NCBI GenBank assembly: GCA_037445025.1 | Contig: JBBILI010000002.1 | Coordinates: 124,001 to 188,000, forward strand | Direction: 5' to 3' | From: CAIQQQ01 sp037445025 | GTDB lineage: Bacteria > Pseudomonadota > Alphaproteobacteria > Acetobacterales > Acetobacteraceae | DNA: 64,000 nt | In this document: piece after piece, positions 55,741 to 64,000 of the stretch | Layout of the letters: every line of letters begins with the position of its first letter | How positions within the stretch are numbered: the first letter of the stretch is position 1 | The notes under the pieces: generated by a model | Told to the model about the DNA's origin: nothing | What the model saw: the letters and a program-made list of their open reading frames with translations, nothing else | Databases searched by the model: none | Translations under genes and position numbers: made by a program

Positions 55741-56987
55741 TGGACTATCTGCCGCCGGGCGGGCTCGCCGGCCGCGACCGGGCGGTCAACCATGTGATCG
55801 CCTATGGCCAGTCGCTGTCCTCGGGCTGGGAGGGCACGCCGGCGCTGTCGACCACGCCGCGGCTCGATCTGCTGATGCTGGGCGACAGCGTGCGGCCGCA
55901 AAGCGAATGGGCGCCGGCGTGGCAGCCGGTGGGCGACGCAAGGTTCACGCCGCTGCGGGCCACCGACCAGGCGCTGGACGGCAGGCTGCTCACCGATGCC
56001 GAGGTGGCGGCGCTGCCGCCGGACTCCCTCAAGCTGGGCGAGACCGTGCTGGAGGCGGCACTGTTCGAATGGCGCTACCGGATGCGCCCGCTGACCCCGC
56101 CGCGTCACCTGCTGGCGAGCAGTGCCGGCGTCGGCGGCCGTTCGCTGGAGGCGCTGTCGAAAGGAGCGCAGCCTGAGCTGTTCCAGCGGCTGCGCGACTG
56201 CGCCACGCTCGCACGGGATCTCGCCGCCGGCGACTACGCCATCGCAGCACTGCTGATGCTGCAGGGAGAGCACAACGCCTGGGCGCTCGATGGCGCCACC
56301 GCGCGGACCGTGCCCTACAAGGCGCTGTTTCACCGGTTCCTCGCCGATTTCGATGCCGACATCGTGCACGGCATCGCCGGCCAGACGCTGCCGCCGGCGG
56401 TGTTTCTGCATCAGGTCGGCGGTGCCTATGCCACCGATGCGATGGGGATCGCGCAGGCGCAGCTGGAGCTGGCGCTGGAGGGGACGCGGGTGTTTCTCGC
56501 CGCACCCTCCTACCCGTTCACCGACAAGGGCGGGCATCTCGATGCCAACGGCTATCGCTGTCTTGGCGCCTATTTCGGACGGGCGATGTGGTCGGTGCTG
56601 ACTCTGGGGCGCCATTGGCGGCCACTGCATCCGCGTTCGGTGATCTGCAGCGGAACGACGCTGACGGTGAGCTTCCATGTGCCCGCACCGCCGCTGCGCT
56701 GGGGCGCGGTGTATCAGGGGCAGACCACCAGGATGCTGCCGGATCGTGGGTTCACCGTGTGGGATGCGGACGGGCTGGTGGAGATCAGCGACATCATGCT
56801 GGAGCCCCATTCAGTGACGCTGCTTCTGGCGCGCCAGCCAGGACCAGCGGCGGAGCTGCGCTATGCCGATCAGAGCCGCAGCGGTGGGGTGGGCAACCTG
56901 CACGACAGCGAGACGGCGAAGGCTCTGGAGGGAAGTCAATCCCCGCTGGTGAACTGGTGTGTGGCTTTTAGTATAAAAGTGCAGTAG
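55740..56987 (+). CDS. SGNH/sialate-O-acetylesterase-like hydrolase
   Basis: The product is 415 residues. Block I is AYGQSLSSGW (catalytic Ser in GQS), block III is LLMLQGEHNAW, and the late His is in HLDANGYRCLG, consistent with the SASA/carbohydrate esterase group; a beta-rich C-terminal domain (about 290-400) follows. No clear signal peptide is seen. The substrate is probably an ester-decorated carbohydrate. It is translationally coupled to the dehalogenase (TGATG). Confidence 0.7.
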   Translation: MDYLPPGGLAGRDRAVNHVIAYGQSLSSGWEGTPALSTTPRLDLLMLGDSVRPQSEWAPAWQPVGDARFTPLRATDQALDGRLLTDAEVAALPPDSLKLGETVLEAALFEWRYRMRPLTPPRHLLASSAGVGGRSLEALSKGAQPELFQRLRDCATLARDLAAGDYAIAALLMLQGEHNAWALDGATARTVPYKALFHRFLADFDADIVHGIAGQTLPPAVFLHQVGGAYATDAMGIAQAQLELALEGTRVFLAAPSYPFTDKGGHLDANGYRCLGAYFGRAMWSVLTLGRHWRPLHPRSVICSGTTLTVSFHVPAPPLRWGAVYQGQTTRMLPDRGFTVWDADGLVEISDIMLEPHSVTLLLARQPGPAAELRYADQSRSGGVGNLHDSETAKALEGSQSPLVNWCVAFSIKVQ

Positions 56988-56988
56988 T

Positions 56989-57104
56989 TTTTTTTGAAAA
57001 AAGAACCAAAAAACTTTTTACCGGCTGGCGCCCTCCTCCGGAGAGAGGTCCGCTCAAAAGTTAAAAAGTCTTTTGCTTCTTTTCTTCAGAAAAGAAGTGC
57101 TTTC
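56989..57104 (+). repeat. Intergenic palindromic element, copy 2
   Basis: The region between convergent genes holds two A/T-rich arms and a GC-rich centre. The arms include GAACCAAAAAACTTTT (about 57003-57018), AAAAGTT (57056-57062) pairing with AACTTTT (57012-57018), and a hairpin 57076-57083 with 57090-57097. The arms match copy 1 (35887-36005) when that copy is read on the minus strand. Poly-T tracts on both strands suggest two-way termination. Confidence 0.75.
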
Positions 57105-58457
57105 TTAACTCTCTTCCGCAAACGGATTCTTCGTCCCACGGAACTGCAACCGTATCGGTGTCCCCGGCAGCTCGAACGCCTCACGCATCGAGTTCGAGAG
57201 ATACCGCTGGTAGTCCTCCGGCGTCTGCTCCGCCCGCGTGCCGAAGATGATGAACGTCGGCGGGCGGGACTTCGCCTGGGTGATATAGCGCAGCTTCAGC
57301 CGGCGCCCTTCCACCAGCGGCGCCTGGTGGCGTTCCAGCGCCGTCTCGAACCAGCGGTTGAGCGCCGAGGTGCCGACGCGGGTGTTCCAGATCTCATGGG
57401 CCTTGCGCACAGCGGGCAACAGCTTGTCCGCCCCCAGCCCGGTCAGCGCCGACAGCGTGATGACGGGAATGCCCTTCATCTGCGCCAGCGAGGTCTCCAG
57501 CCGGTCGCTCACCGCCTTGCGGGCGGCGTTGCGGTCGGGCACCGCGTCCCATTTGTTGAGGGCGATGATGCAGGCGCGGCCCTCGCGCTCGACCAGACGG
57601 GCGATCTGCAGGTCCTGCTCGTGAATGCCTTCGACGGCGTCGATGGCGAGCACGACGACCTCGGCCATCTTGAGCGCCTCGAGACTGGCCGAGACGGACA
57701 TCTTCTCAAGGTCCTGCTCGATGCGCGCCTTCTTGCGCAGGCCGGCGGTGTCGACCACCTCGATCGGCGTGCCGTCGATATCGAGCAGCTGGACCGCGAC
57801 AGCGTCGCGCGTCAGGCCCGGCTCGGGGCCGGTGATCATGCGCTCCTCGCCGAGCAGGCGGTTGAGCAGGGTGGACTTGCCGGCGTTGGGCCGGCCGACG
57901 ATGGCGAGCTTGAGCGGGCGGACGGCGTTGGCGTCGATCTCGGCCTGCGCCGGCAGCCGGTCGGCGATCTCGCTCATCAGATCGGCGATGCCGTCGCCAT
58001 GCTCGGCGGAGACGCCGATCGGGTCGCCCAGGCCCAGCGAATAGGCATCGAGTGCGGCATTGGCGCCGGCGCGGCCCTCGGCCTTGTTGACGACGAGCAG
58101 GATCGGCACGCCCTGGCGACGCAGCCAGTTGGCGAAATGCTCGTCGGCCGGCACGATGCCGGCGCGGGCATCGACGACGAACAGCACGAGGTCGGCCTGG
58201 TGCACGGCCGCCTCGGAGGAGGCGCGCATGCGGCCGTAGAGGCTTTCCGGGTCGCTCTCTTCGAGGCCCGCGGTGTCGATCAGCCGCACGGTGCGGCCGC
58301 GCAGCAGCGCCTCGGCCTCCTTGCGGTCGCGGGTGACGCCGGGGATGTCGGACACGATCGCCTGCCGGCGGCCGACGAGCTTGTTGAACAAGGTCGACTT
58401 GCCGACATTCGGGCGACCGGCGATGACGACGGTGGGCAGAACCGTGGGGATGATCAC
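57105..58457 (-). CDS. der: Ribosome assembly GTPase Der (EngA)
   Basis: The 450-residue protein has tandem GTPase domains: GRPNVGKST, DTAGLEES and NKAE in the first; GRPNAGKST, DTAGLRKKARI and NKWD in the second; then a KH-like C-terminal domain. Der is needed for 50S subunit maturation. The gene lies 23 nt downstream of bamB on the same strand, a common arrangement. Confidence 0.97.
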   Translation of the reverse strand: MIIPTVLPTVVIAGRPNVGKSTLFNKLVGRRQAIVSDIPGVTRDRKEAEALLRGRTVRLIDTAGLEESDPESLYGRMRASSEAAVHQADLVLFVVDARAGIVPADEHFANWLRRQGVPILLVVNKAEGRAGANAALDAYSLGLGDPIGVSAEHGDGIADLMSEIADRLPAQAEIDANAVRPLKLAIVGRPNAGKSTLLNRLLGEERMITGPEPGLTRDAVAVQLLDIDGTPIEVVDTAGLRKKARIEQDLEKMSVSASLEALKMAEVVVLAIDAVEGIHEQDLQIARLVEREGRACIIALNKWDAVPDRNAARKAVSDRLETSLAQMKGIPVITLSALTGLGADKLLPAVRKAHEIWNTRVGTSALNRWFETALERHQAPLVEGRRLKLRYITQAKSRPPTFIIFGTRAEQTPEDYQRYLSNSMREAFELPGTPIRLQFRGTKNPFAEES

Positions 58458-58480
58458 AGCGGCTTCGGTTGGGATGTCGG

Positions 58481-59869
58481 TCAGCGGAGTGCCACCAGCT
58501 GGCCGTCATCGGTGATGACATAGACCGTGTTGTTCGCCAGCGCCGGCGGCACCGAGATCGGGCTGGACAGCTCCTGGTCGCCCAGGATCTTGCCGGTATA
58601 GGGGCTGACCGCCTGGACGAGCCGGTTGCTGGACGAAACGAGAAGACGGTCGGAGACCAGGGTGGGCCCGCGCCAGAAGATCGGGCCCTCGTGCTTCTCC
58701 ATGTTCTCGAACGGCTTCAGCTGCGTCACCCAGGCCACCGAGCCATCGATTGTGGCGATGGCGGCGAGCTGGCTGTCGGTGCTGAGCAGGAAGATCCAGT
58801 CCCCGGCGATGCAAGGGGTTTCGTTGGAGGCGACGTCCCGCTCCCACAGCCGGCGGCCGGAGCGCAGGTCGAGCGCCAGCATCACGGCGCCGAGGCCGAC
58901 GGCGTAGACCTGGCCGTTCTGGATGACCGGCATGCCATGGATGGCCGACAGATCGACGACGGAGTTGCGGCCGCGGGCGGCGGCCAGGCTGTCCGACCAC
59001 ACGACGGCGCCGCTGGCACCACGCAGGGCCACGAGGTCGCCGGAGCCGAAGCCGGCCACCACGAGACCGTCGGCATAGGCCGGCGCCGGTAGGCCCAGCA
59101 CCGCGGTGGTCGATTCGGTGGACTGGTAGCTCCACAGCTTGCGGCCGTCATCGGCGGCGAGGGCGACGAGCTTTTCGCCCAGCAGGGCGATGAACAGCTT
59201 GCCTTCGGCCACGGTCGGGGCGGAGCGGGCGGCGGACTCAAGGGACGCGCGCCAGCGCGGCTTGCCGGTGGCGGGGTCCAGCGCCAGGGCCTGGGCGCGG
59301 CCGGTGCTGACGTAAAGTGTGGCGCCGTCGAAGGCGAGGCCACCGCCGACATTGGTGCCGTCTTCATCCTCGGCCCTGGTCTCGAACTGCCAGAGCCGGG
59401 CGCCTGACCTGGCGTCGAAACACGTGACGACGGCGTCAGCGTCCATGGTGAACACGTGGCCGCCGGCGATGACCGGCTGGGCGGTGATCTTGCGGCGATA
59501 GCCGCCGCCACGGCCGATATCGACCGACCATGCCTGGACCAGCCTGTCGCCGGCGGTGGCATGGCCCATTTCATGGCTGGGCACGCCGCCGGCCTGCGGC
59601 CAGTCGGCGCGGATCGCGGGCTTGGGCAGGGCCACCTTGAGGTCGCGCGGATTGTCGACGACGAGGCCGCGGCCCACCTGCTCGATATCGACCCGGGTGC
59701 CGGGCAGCTTGGGCTTGGGGGTGTAGAAGAACCCGTTCTCGTCAAACAGCGAGCAGCCGCCTGCCAGCAACGGCAGCAACAGGGCGGCACGGCGCGACAG
59801 CATGCCGGCAGAGGAACGCGGGGCTGCGTGGTCATCCATGTCGAGGGGCTTCCCGGGTGGCGTGGTCAT
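58481..59869 (-). CDS. bamB: Outer-membrane protein assembly factor BamB
   Basis: The lipoprotein has a signal MLSRRAALLLPLLAGGC (from the Met at 59803) and a PQQ-like beta-propeller of about eight repeats (ARSGARLWQFETR, DPATGKPRWR, DDGRKLWSYQ, LRSGRRLWERD). It is part of the BAM complex that folds outer-membrane proteins. The first Met at 59869, just after the yfgM stop, is given, but starts at 59839 (GGGAAG 9 nt before it) or 59803 are possible and would give a more ordinary signal peptide. Confidence 0.9.
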   Translation of the reverse strand: MTTPPGKPLDMDDHAAPRSSAGMLSRRAALLLPLLAGGCSLFDENGFFYTPKPKLPGTRVDIEQVGRGLVVDNPRDLKVALPKPAIRADWPQAGGVPSHEMGHATAGDRLVQAWSVDIGRGGGYRRKITAQPVIAGGHVFTMDADAVVTCFDARSGARLWQFETRAEDEDGTNVGGGLAFDGATLYVSTGRAQALALDPATGKPRWRASLESAARSAPTVAEGKLFIALLGEKLVALAADDGRKLWSYQSTESTTAVLGLPAPAYADGLVVAGFGSGDLVALRGASGAVVWSDSLAAARGRNSVVDLSAIHGMPVIQNGQVYAVGLGAVMLALDLRSGRRLWERDVASNETPCIAGDWIFLLSTDSQLAAIATIDGSVAWVTQLKPFENMEKHEGPIFWRGPTLVSDRLLVSSSNRLVQAVSPYTGKILGDQELSSPISVPPALANNTVYVITDDGQLVALR

Positions 59870-59872
59870 GGT

Positions 59873-60529
59873 TCAGCCGCCCAGTCGCTGCAGCAGGCCG
59901 CCGGCGCGGGCGCGCACGCCATCGGGGGCGGTGGGGTCGGCGGACAGGCTCTTGAGCAGGTTGCGCGCGGCATCGGTCTGGCCCTGGCGCAGCGCGAGCA
60001 GCGCCTGGGCTTCCTGCGCCAGCGCGTGCCAGGGGTTGAGCGGCAGCGACAGCGGCTGCAGCCGGGCCGAGACGGCGGCGGGGTCGCCGGCGTCGATCTC
60101 GTGCAGCGCCCATTGCAGGGAGGCGAGATCGCGCAGCAGCGGGTCGGCCTGGGTGTCGGCGGCAACGTCGTTCCACAGTGCCGCGGCCCCGGCGGCATCG
60201 CCGGAATCAGCCTTGATGGCGGCGGCGCGGAGCCTGGCCAGGGTGCGATAACCGGGTCCGGCCTCGCCGATGATGGCGGCGAACTGCGGCAGGGCCCCGG
60301 CGCGGCCGGTCTGCGCGCCGTCGGCGATGGTCTGGGCGGCGAGGTAGAGGGCGGCCTCCTTCTGGGCGGTGCGGGCCTTGTACTGCTGCCACGCCTCCCA
60401 GCCGCCGACGCCGGCGAGCACCAGGATGAGAGCCACGATGAACAGGCCGCCGAAACGCTTCAGCAGACCGCGGGCGCGTTCGGCGCGGAGGTCTTCCTGA
60501 ACTTCGTCAAAGATATCGGGCACGGCCAT
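59873..60529 (-). CDS. YfgM-like membrane-anchored TPR protein
   Basis: The product is 218 residues. The start DIFDEVQEDLRAERARGLLKRFG, then a single membrane helix (GLFIVALILVLAGVGGW), is the YfgM pattern; the periplasmic remainder is helical TPR-like repeats. YfgM works with PpiD at the Sec translocon and with periplasmic chaperones. The start at 60529 follows the homology. It is upstream of bamB and der in one likely operon. Confidence 0.88.
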   Translation of the reverse strand: MAVPDIFDEVQEDLRAERARGLLKRFGGLFIVALILVLAGVGGWEAWQQYKARTAQKEAALYLAAQTIADGAQTGRAGALPQFAAIIGEAGPGYRTLARLRAAAIKADSGDAAGAAALWNDVAADTQADPLLRDLASLQWALHEIDAGDPAAVSARLQPLSLPLNPWHALAQEAQALLALRQGQTDAARNLLKSLSADPTAPDGVRARAGGLLQRLGG

Positions 60530-60663
60530 AATCTGCTGTCTCACCATAGGCTGTCGCGGCGGGGCGCTGTCGCGGCGGGACCATAGCCGCAGCACCCCCT
60601 GACCGCAAACGGCGGGACGGCTTCGTCAACGATTGGCTCATCTTTTGCCGTCATGCTGCCGCC

Positions 60664-61062
60664 ATGCGAGCGATTCTTTTCATTCTGGCGCGCCTGGTTC
60701 CAGTGTTGCTGCTGGGCTTGGGCAGCTGCGGGCTGGATCTGTCGACGCCTGCGGCCCTCGCCACGGGCGCCGCGGCCTCGACGGTGCCGATCCTGGGGCG
60801 CACGCTGCCGGATGTGGCGGTGTCGCTGGTGCGCAACCAGGATTGCTCGATGGTGCGGATGGAACAGGGCAAATCCTATTGCCGCCAGCCGGACCCGCCG
60901 CCCGATCCGCCCACGGCGGTGGTGTGCACCCGCAGCCTGGCCGATGTGGACTGCTTCAGCAATCCGCAGGTCCTGGTAGGACAGGTGAAATCGGTGGCCG
61001 ATGGGCCGAGCAGGCTGACCCCGGAGCAGGAGGCGTATCGCACGCGCGGATGGCTTTGGTAG
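60664..61062 (+). CDS. Small hypothetical lipoprotein
   Basis: The product is 132 residues. Signal MRAILFILARLVPVLLLGLGSC places the lipid Cys at 22 (LGSC lipobox). The mature part has four more Cys (CSMVRMEQGKSYC and VVCTRSLADVDC), which may form two disulfides, and a Pro-rich stretch. No family was recognised. It diverges from yfgM with 134 nt between. Confidence 0.65.
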   Translation: MRAILFILARLVPVLLLGLGSCGLDLSTPAALATGAAASTVPILGRTLPDVAVSLVRNQDCSMVRMEQGKSYCRQPDPPPDPPTAVVCTRSLADVDCFSNPQVLVGQVKSVADGPSRLTPEQEAYRTRGWLW

Positions 61063-61083
61063 GGAGGTGCGAACAGCGTTACG

Positions 61084-61601
61084 ATGTCGCGTCCTGAGCC
61101 TGGAGACGGCGCGATGCGGGCGGTGATGACAGGCGGGTGCCAGTGCGGCGCCGTGCGCTATGCGCTGCAGGCCATGCCGGAAGGCGCACATCTGTGCCAT
61201 TGCCGGATGTGCCAGAAGGCGGCGGCGGGCCGTTCGCGGCGCTGGCACCGGTGCGGCTGGCGGATTTCCGCTGGACACGCGGCACCCCTGCCCGCTTTGA
61301 AAGTTCGAACCTGGCCTACCGGCACCACTGTGCCGTGTGCGGAACGCCGCTGAGCTTCGGCTACCACAGCAAGGCGTGGATCGACGTCACCATCGCCAGC
61401 CTCGATGCGCCCGACCTGGTCCCACCTGTTCGACAGTATGGCATCGAAAGCCGACTCTCCTGGTTCGTCCCGTCGCGGCTGGATGATCTGCCCAGCCAGG
61501 AGACCAGCGGCATCATGAACGGGGAGAAGGTGCGGGTGATCAATCATCAGCACCCCGATCACGACACGCCGGAGGCGTGGGCGCCCGACGCACAAGCGTG
61601 A
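61084..61601 (+). pseudogene. GFA-family (DUF636) protein with a frameshift
   Basis: The first part in frame 1 has the GFA zinc motifs GGCQCGAVRY and CHCRMCQKAA. From about 61216-61230 the family pattern continues in another frame (GGPFAALAPVRLADFRWTRG, CAVCGTPLSFGYHSKAWIDV). One missing G in a GGC/GCG run would explain the shift. GFA proteins are glutathione-dependent formaldehyde-activating enzyme relatives with zinc-binding Cys. The frameshift may be a true mutation or a sequencing slip in GC-rich repeats. Confidence 0.8.
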
Positions 61602-61619
61602 TCCGTGCGAGGTCGTGAC

Positions 61620-61649
61620 GCTCCCCTGGAGCTCAGGCCCCAGGGGAGC
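61620..61649. terminator. Perfect GC-rich hairpin
   Basis: A perfect 10-bp stem (61620-61629 with 61640-61649, 10-nt loop) lies between the convergent GFA gene and the His/Ala-rich gene. No T run follows in either direction, but the place fits a shared transcript end. Confidence 0.5.
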
Positions 61650-61693
61650 ACGCCAACCGTCAGCAATGGCCGTCCGGAGGGCGGCCTGTCCGT

Positions 61694-61909
61694 CTACGCC
61701 GCAGAGTGCTTGGCGGCCTTGGCGGACTCGGCGTGCGCCTTCTCACTGTGCTCCACGGCGGCCTTGGCGTGTTTGCGGGCTTCGGCGTGGTTGCCCTGGG
61801 TATGCTCGTGCGCGGCCTCGTGGCTGTGATGTTCCGCAGCGCCGTGATGGGCGGCAGCGGCCATATGGGCTTCAGCCGCCGGATGCGGTGCCGTCGTTGT
61901 GCTGGACAT
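61694..61909 (-). CDS. His/Ala-rich small protein
   Basis: The product is 71 residues, of which more than half are His, Ala or Glu (AAAAHHGAAEHHSHEAAHEH, then HAEARKHAKAAVEHSEKAHA). It should be a single long amphipathic or coiled helix. Similar small His/Ala-rich proteins occur in other alphaproteobacteria without known function; metal binding or stress-related roles are guesses. The start at 61909 carries AAAGGGTTC just upstream. The longer overlapping frame on this strand (61660-61974) is Arg/Pro-rich and looks like a shadow. Confidence 0.65.
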   Translation of the reverse strand: MSSTTTAPHPAAEAHMAAAAHHGAAEHHSHEAAHEHTQGNHAEARKHAKAAVEHSEKAHAESAKAAKHSAA

Positions 61910-62029
61910 GGCTGGAACCCTTTTTGATGGGTGCCGGCCGAAGCGTTCGATCCGGCACGGCGCAGACCTAGCACCAGGTCAGCAAGGCGCCGCAGACCCG
62001 GATTCTACCCAGGTGCGACAGGTCACCCG

Positions 62030-63619
62030 TTATGGCGTGGCAATCCGGCCGTCGGTCTGCAGCGCCAGCGGACCCGCCGCCGCGATCGCCTCGCTCACCA
62101 CCGCGTCCAGGCCCGGACCGGTGTCGTACGGATCGATCGCCCGGTCGCGCATGACGCCATAGCCGTCCCCGCCGGTGCGCACGAAGTTGTTGGTGACGAC
62201 CGTATAGATTTTCGCGTCATCCAGCGGCGCGAAACGCCTGTCCGGCTGCGCGACCTCGACCGCGCCAAGCCGGTCCGCAGCCGGCGCCTGCGGCCGCCAA
62301 GTGAACCGCAGGCCGGCCACCTGCGGAAACGCGCCCATGCCGGCCCGCGCCACGCCATTGGCCAGCGCCGTGCGCAGGTCGCTCCCCCGGAGCCGCAGCG
62401 TGGCCACGGTGTTGCCGAACGGCAGCATGCTCAACACGTCGCCCAGCGTGATGCTGCCGCCCGGCAGGCCGGTGCGAAGACCGCCGCTGTTCATCAGCGC
62501 GATATCGGCCCCTTTCACCGAGCGCAGCATGGCCTCGGCGACGAAGCTGCCCAGCGCGCATTCGCCCACCCGGCACCCCGCGATGTCGATGGCAGCCGGC
62601 GCCGCCCCCACCACACGGCGGCGCACCGCATCGAGCTGCCCCGCATAGGACGCCACGATGGCCGCGACCTCCGGGTGCTCCGGCAGTTCGAGCCCGACAT
62701 GACGCGTGTCCCCGCCCATCGCCAGCACCTGGCCGTCATCGTCCAGGTCGAGATCCAGTCGCCCGAAATAGCGTCCGTAGCAGGCCGCCTGCACCACCAC
62801 CGCACGACCGGACCGGCCGGTGAAGGCTTCATGGGCCGGGCCGGCCGCACCGGCCTCGCTGTCCGAGAGCAAGGTGTGGGAATGGCCGCCGACGAACACA
62901 TCCACCCCAGGCACCTGCCCCGCCAAGGCGCGGTCATCGTCCCAGCCAAGATGCGACAGGGCGATCACCAGCCGCGCCCCGCCCTCCCGCAGCCGCCTGG
63001 CCTGCGTGGCCAGCGCCGCCGCGGGGTCGGTGAAGCGGATGGTGGGTCCCGGCGAGGAGGTGGTCGCCGTCTGCAGCGTGGTCACGCCGATCAGGCCGAT
63101 GCTGAGTCCGCCCTTCCGCAGCGTGACGGCGGGCTTCAGCAGGCCGGCCAGGGCGGGATCGGCCGAAGCGTCGATGTTGGCGGACAGGACCGGGAACCGT
63201 GCCCCCCGCACGAAGGCCGCAAGCGTCGCGGGCCCGTTGTCGAACTCGTGGTTGCCGACCGCCATCGCCTCGCTGCCCAGCGCATGCATCACCGCGAGCT
63301 CCACCGCGCCATGCCAGGCGGTGTAGAACAGGCTGCCCTGGAACTGGTCGCCGGCATCGACCAGCAGCACCGTCCGCCCCGCCGCCGCCGCGGCCGCGCG
63401 CTCGGCGAACAGGGCGGTGGCCAGCCGTGCCGCGCCCCCGAAACAATCCGGCCGGGCGCCCGGCCGGCAGGTCAGCGCGCGGCCATCCACCGGTTCATGA
63501 CGGCTGTGAAAGTCGTTCACATGCAGCACCGTCAGCCGATGCGCCACCGCCCCGCGCGCGAGGCGGGCCATGGGCAGGCTGGCTGCGGCGCCGAGCAGGA
63601 GGCGACGGTGCATCGTCAT
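62030..63619 (-). CDS. 5'-nucleotidase/UshA-SoxB-like metallophosphoesterase
   Basis: The product is 529 residues. Export signal MTMHRRLLLGAAASLPMARLARG is followed by the metallophosphatase motifs LHVNDFHSR, LLVDAGDQFQGS, AVGNHEFDNG and GGHSHTLL, then the 5'-nucleotidase C-terminal substrate domain with NSGGLRTGLPGG and TNNFVRTGGDGY. It should dephosphorylate nucleotides or similar phosphates in the periplasm; SoxB cannot be excluded, but no sox genes are near. Met 63619 or 63613 starts it; the open frame upstream lacks a signal. Confidence 0.88.
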   Translation of the reverse strand: MTMHRRLLLGAAASLPMARLARGAVAHRLTVLHVNDFHSRHEPVDGRALTCRPGARPDCFGGAARLATALFAERAAAAAAGRTVLLVDAGDQFQGSLFYTAWHGAVELAVMHALGSEAMAVGNHEFDNGPATLAAFVRGARFPVLSANIDASADPALAGLLKPAVTLRKGGLSIGLIGVTTLQTATTSSPGPTIRFTDPAAALATQARRLREGGARLVIALSHLGWDDDRALAGQVPGVDVFVGGHSHTLLSDSEAGAAGPAHEAFTGRSGRAVVVQAACYGRYFGRLDLDLDDDGQVLAMGGDTRHVGLELPEHPEVAAIVASYAGQLDAVRRRVVGAAPAAIDIAGCRVGECALGSFVAEAMLRSVKGADIALMNSGGLRTGLPGGSITLGDVLSMLPFGNTVATLRLRGSDLRTALANGVARAGMGAFPQVAGLRFTWRPQAPAADRLGAVEVAQPDRRFAPLDDAKIYTVVTNNFVRTGGDGYGVMRDRAIDPYDTGPGLDAVVSEAIAAAGPLALQTDGRIATP

Positions 63620-63771
63620 GGCGGAACCGTATCGCAGACCGGCTGCGGCCAGGTAGCCCCTGCAAATTGACAGTTCAGGGACGCATCGACGTCCGCCCCC
63701 TTGCACTGGGGCGCCTCCTGGCCGATTTTGCGGTTACAGGACCCTGTCGGTCCGCATTGCAGGAACGCCAA

Positions 63772-64000
63772 ATGTTCATCGAAACCGAAGGCACACCGAA
63801 CCCCGCAACCCTCAAGTTTCTGCCGGGTCGGGACGTGATGGGTGCCGGCACGGCCGATTTCGCCTCCGCCGAAGCCGCCACCCGCAGCCAGCTCGCCGCC
63901 GCCATCTTCGCGCTGCCCGGGGTGGCGCGCGTGTTCCTCGGCGGCGACTTCATCACCGTCACCAAAACCGATGAACCGTCCTGGCAGGCGCTGAAGCCGC
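63772..64000 (+). CDS. Nfu/NifU-family iron-sulfur scaffold, 5' part only
   Basis: The first 76 codons match the Nfu N-terminal domain (MFIETEGTPNPATLKFLPGR, ALPGVARVFLGGDFITVTK). The family carries Fe-S clusters to target proteins through a C-terminal CxxC domain that lies beyond the window. AGGA lies 8 nt before the start. It diverges from the 5'-nucleotidase gene. Confidence 0.9.
   Translation, partial: MFIETEGTPNPATLKFLPGRDVMGAGTADFASAEAATRSQLAAAIFALPGVARVFLGGDFITVTKTDEPSWQALKP

Noticed and set aside
63667..63695. Promoter for the nfu-type gene at TTGACA (63667-63672)
   Set aside because: The -35 hexamer is perfect, but no reasonable -10 sequence lies 16-18 nt downstream.

Overview
The window is GC-rich, densely packed bacterial chromosome with genes on both strands and many 1-4 nt stop/start overlaps. 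The gene set points to an alphaproteobacterium, most likely Acetobacteraceae or a close Rhodospirillales relative (inference, no search was run). The pointers are an F1-only ATP synthase operon (atpHAGDC, no F0 genes nearby), the mdh-sucCD-sucA-sucB-lpd cluster, zapE, a DUF1127 protein, and BamB/Der/YfgM together. No rRNA, tRNA, CRISPR array, complete insertion sequence or prophage was seen.

Layout. 1-1350: an AT-rich stretch with a possible iron-regulated small transcript, then a shortened IS4-like transposase derivative with its own terminator. 1374-6284: DUF1127 protein, aminopeptidase P, two family-5 peptide-type binding proteins without permeases, and an alpha/beta hydrolase, with an unusually structured intergenic region at 5258-5449. 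7895-10944: five coupled genes (two related nucleotidyltransferase-like proteins, a phosphodiesterase, a HAD phosphatase, a cupin) lying 37 nt downstream of atpC. 10982-15949: atpHAGDC. 16064-21255: priA, transaldolase, DUF484, xerC and a Phd/VapC-type toxin-antitoxin pair.

21259-32153: a minus-strand central-metabolism run, read as mdh, sucC, sucD, sucA, a GNAT gene, sucB, lpd, pdxA, pdxJ. It covers the succinyl-CoA/malate part of the TCA cycle plus two steps of pyridoxal phosphate synthesis. 32321-37969: OYE-type reductase, small lipoprotein, zapE, a 2OG-Fe(II) oxygenase, an allantoinase/hydantoinase-like amidohydrolase, and a paiB gene broken by an in-frame stop.

38108-41089 is the most interesting region. 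Three overlapping plus-strand genes encode an unknown protein, a BrxC/BrxD-like protein that has lost its ATPase motifs, and an intact BrxD-family P-loop ATPase. No methylase, PglZ or helicase lies beside them. I read this as an orphan BREX-derived module. 41115-48326: a divergent amidase/NodB-fold hydrolase pair, a ferric-type ABC transporter, and two membrane proteins, one with paired acidic ExxE motifs.

48330-64000 is mostly housekeeping: bcp, glnE, a large AsmA/YhdP-like protein, haloacid dehalogenase, a GDS(L)/SASA-like esterase, der, bamB, yfgM, small lipoproteins, a frameshifted GFA-domain gene, a His/Ala-rich protein, a 5'-nucleotidase-like phosphoesterase and the start of an nfu-type gene. 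A recurring palindromic intergenic element with conserved A/T-rich arms and a variable GC-rich centre occurs at 35887-36005 and, in opposite orientation, at 56989-57104. A single-hairpin relative is at 44589-44620.
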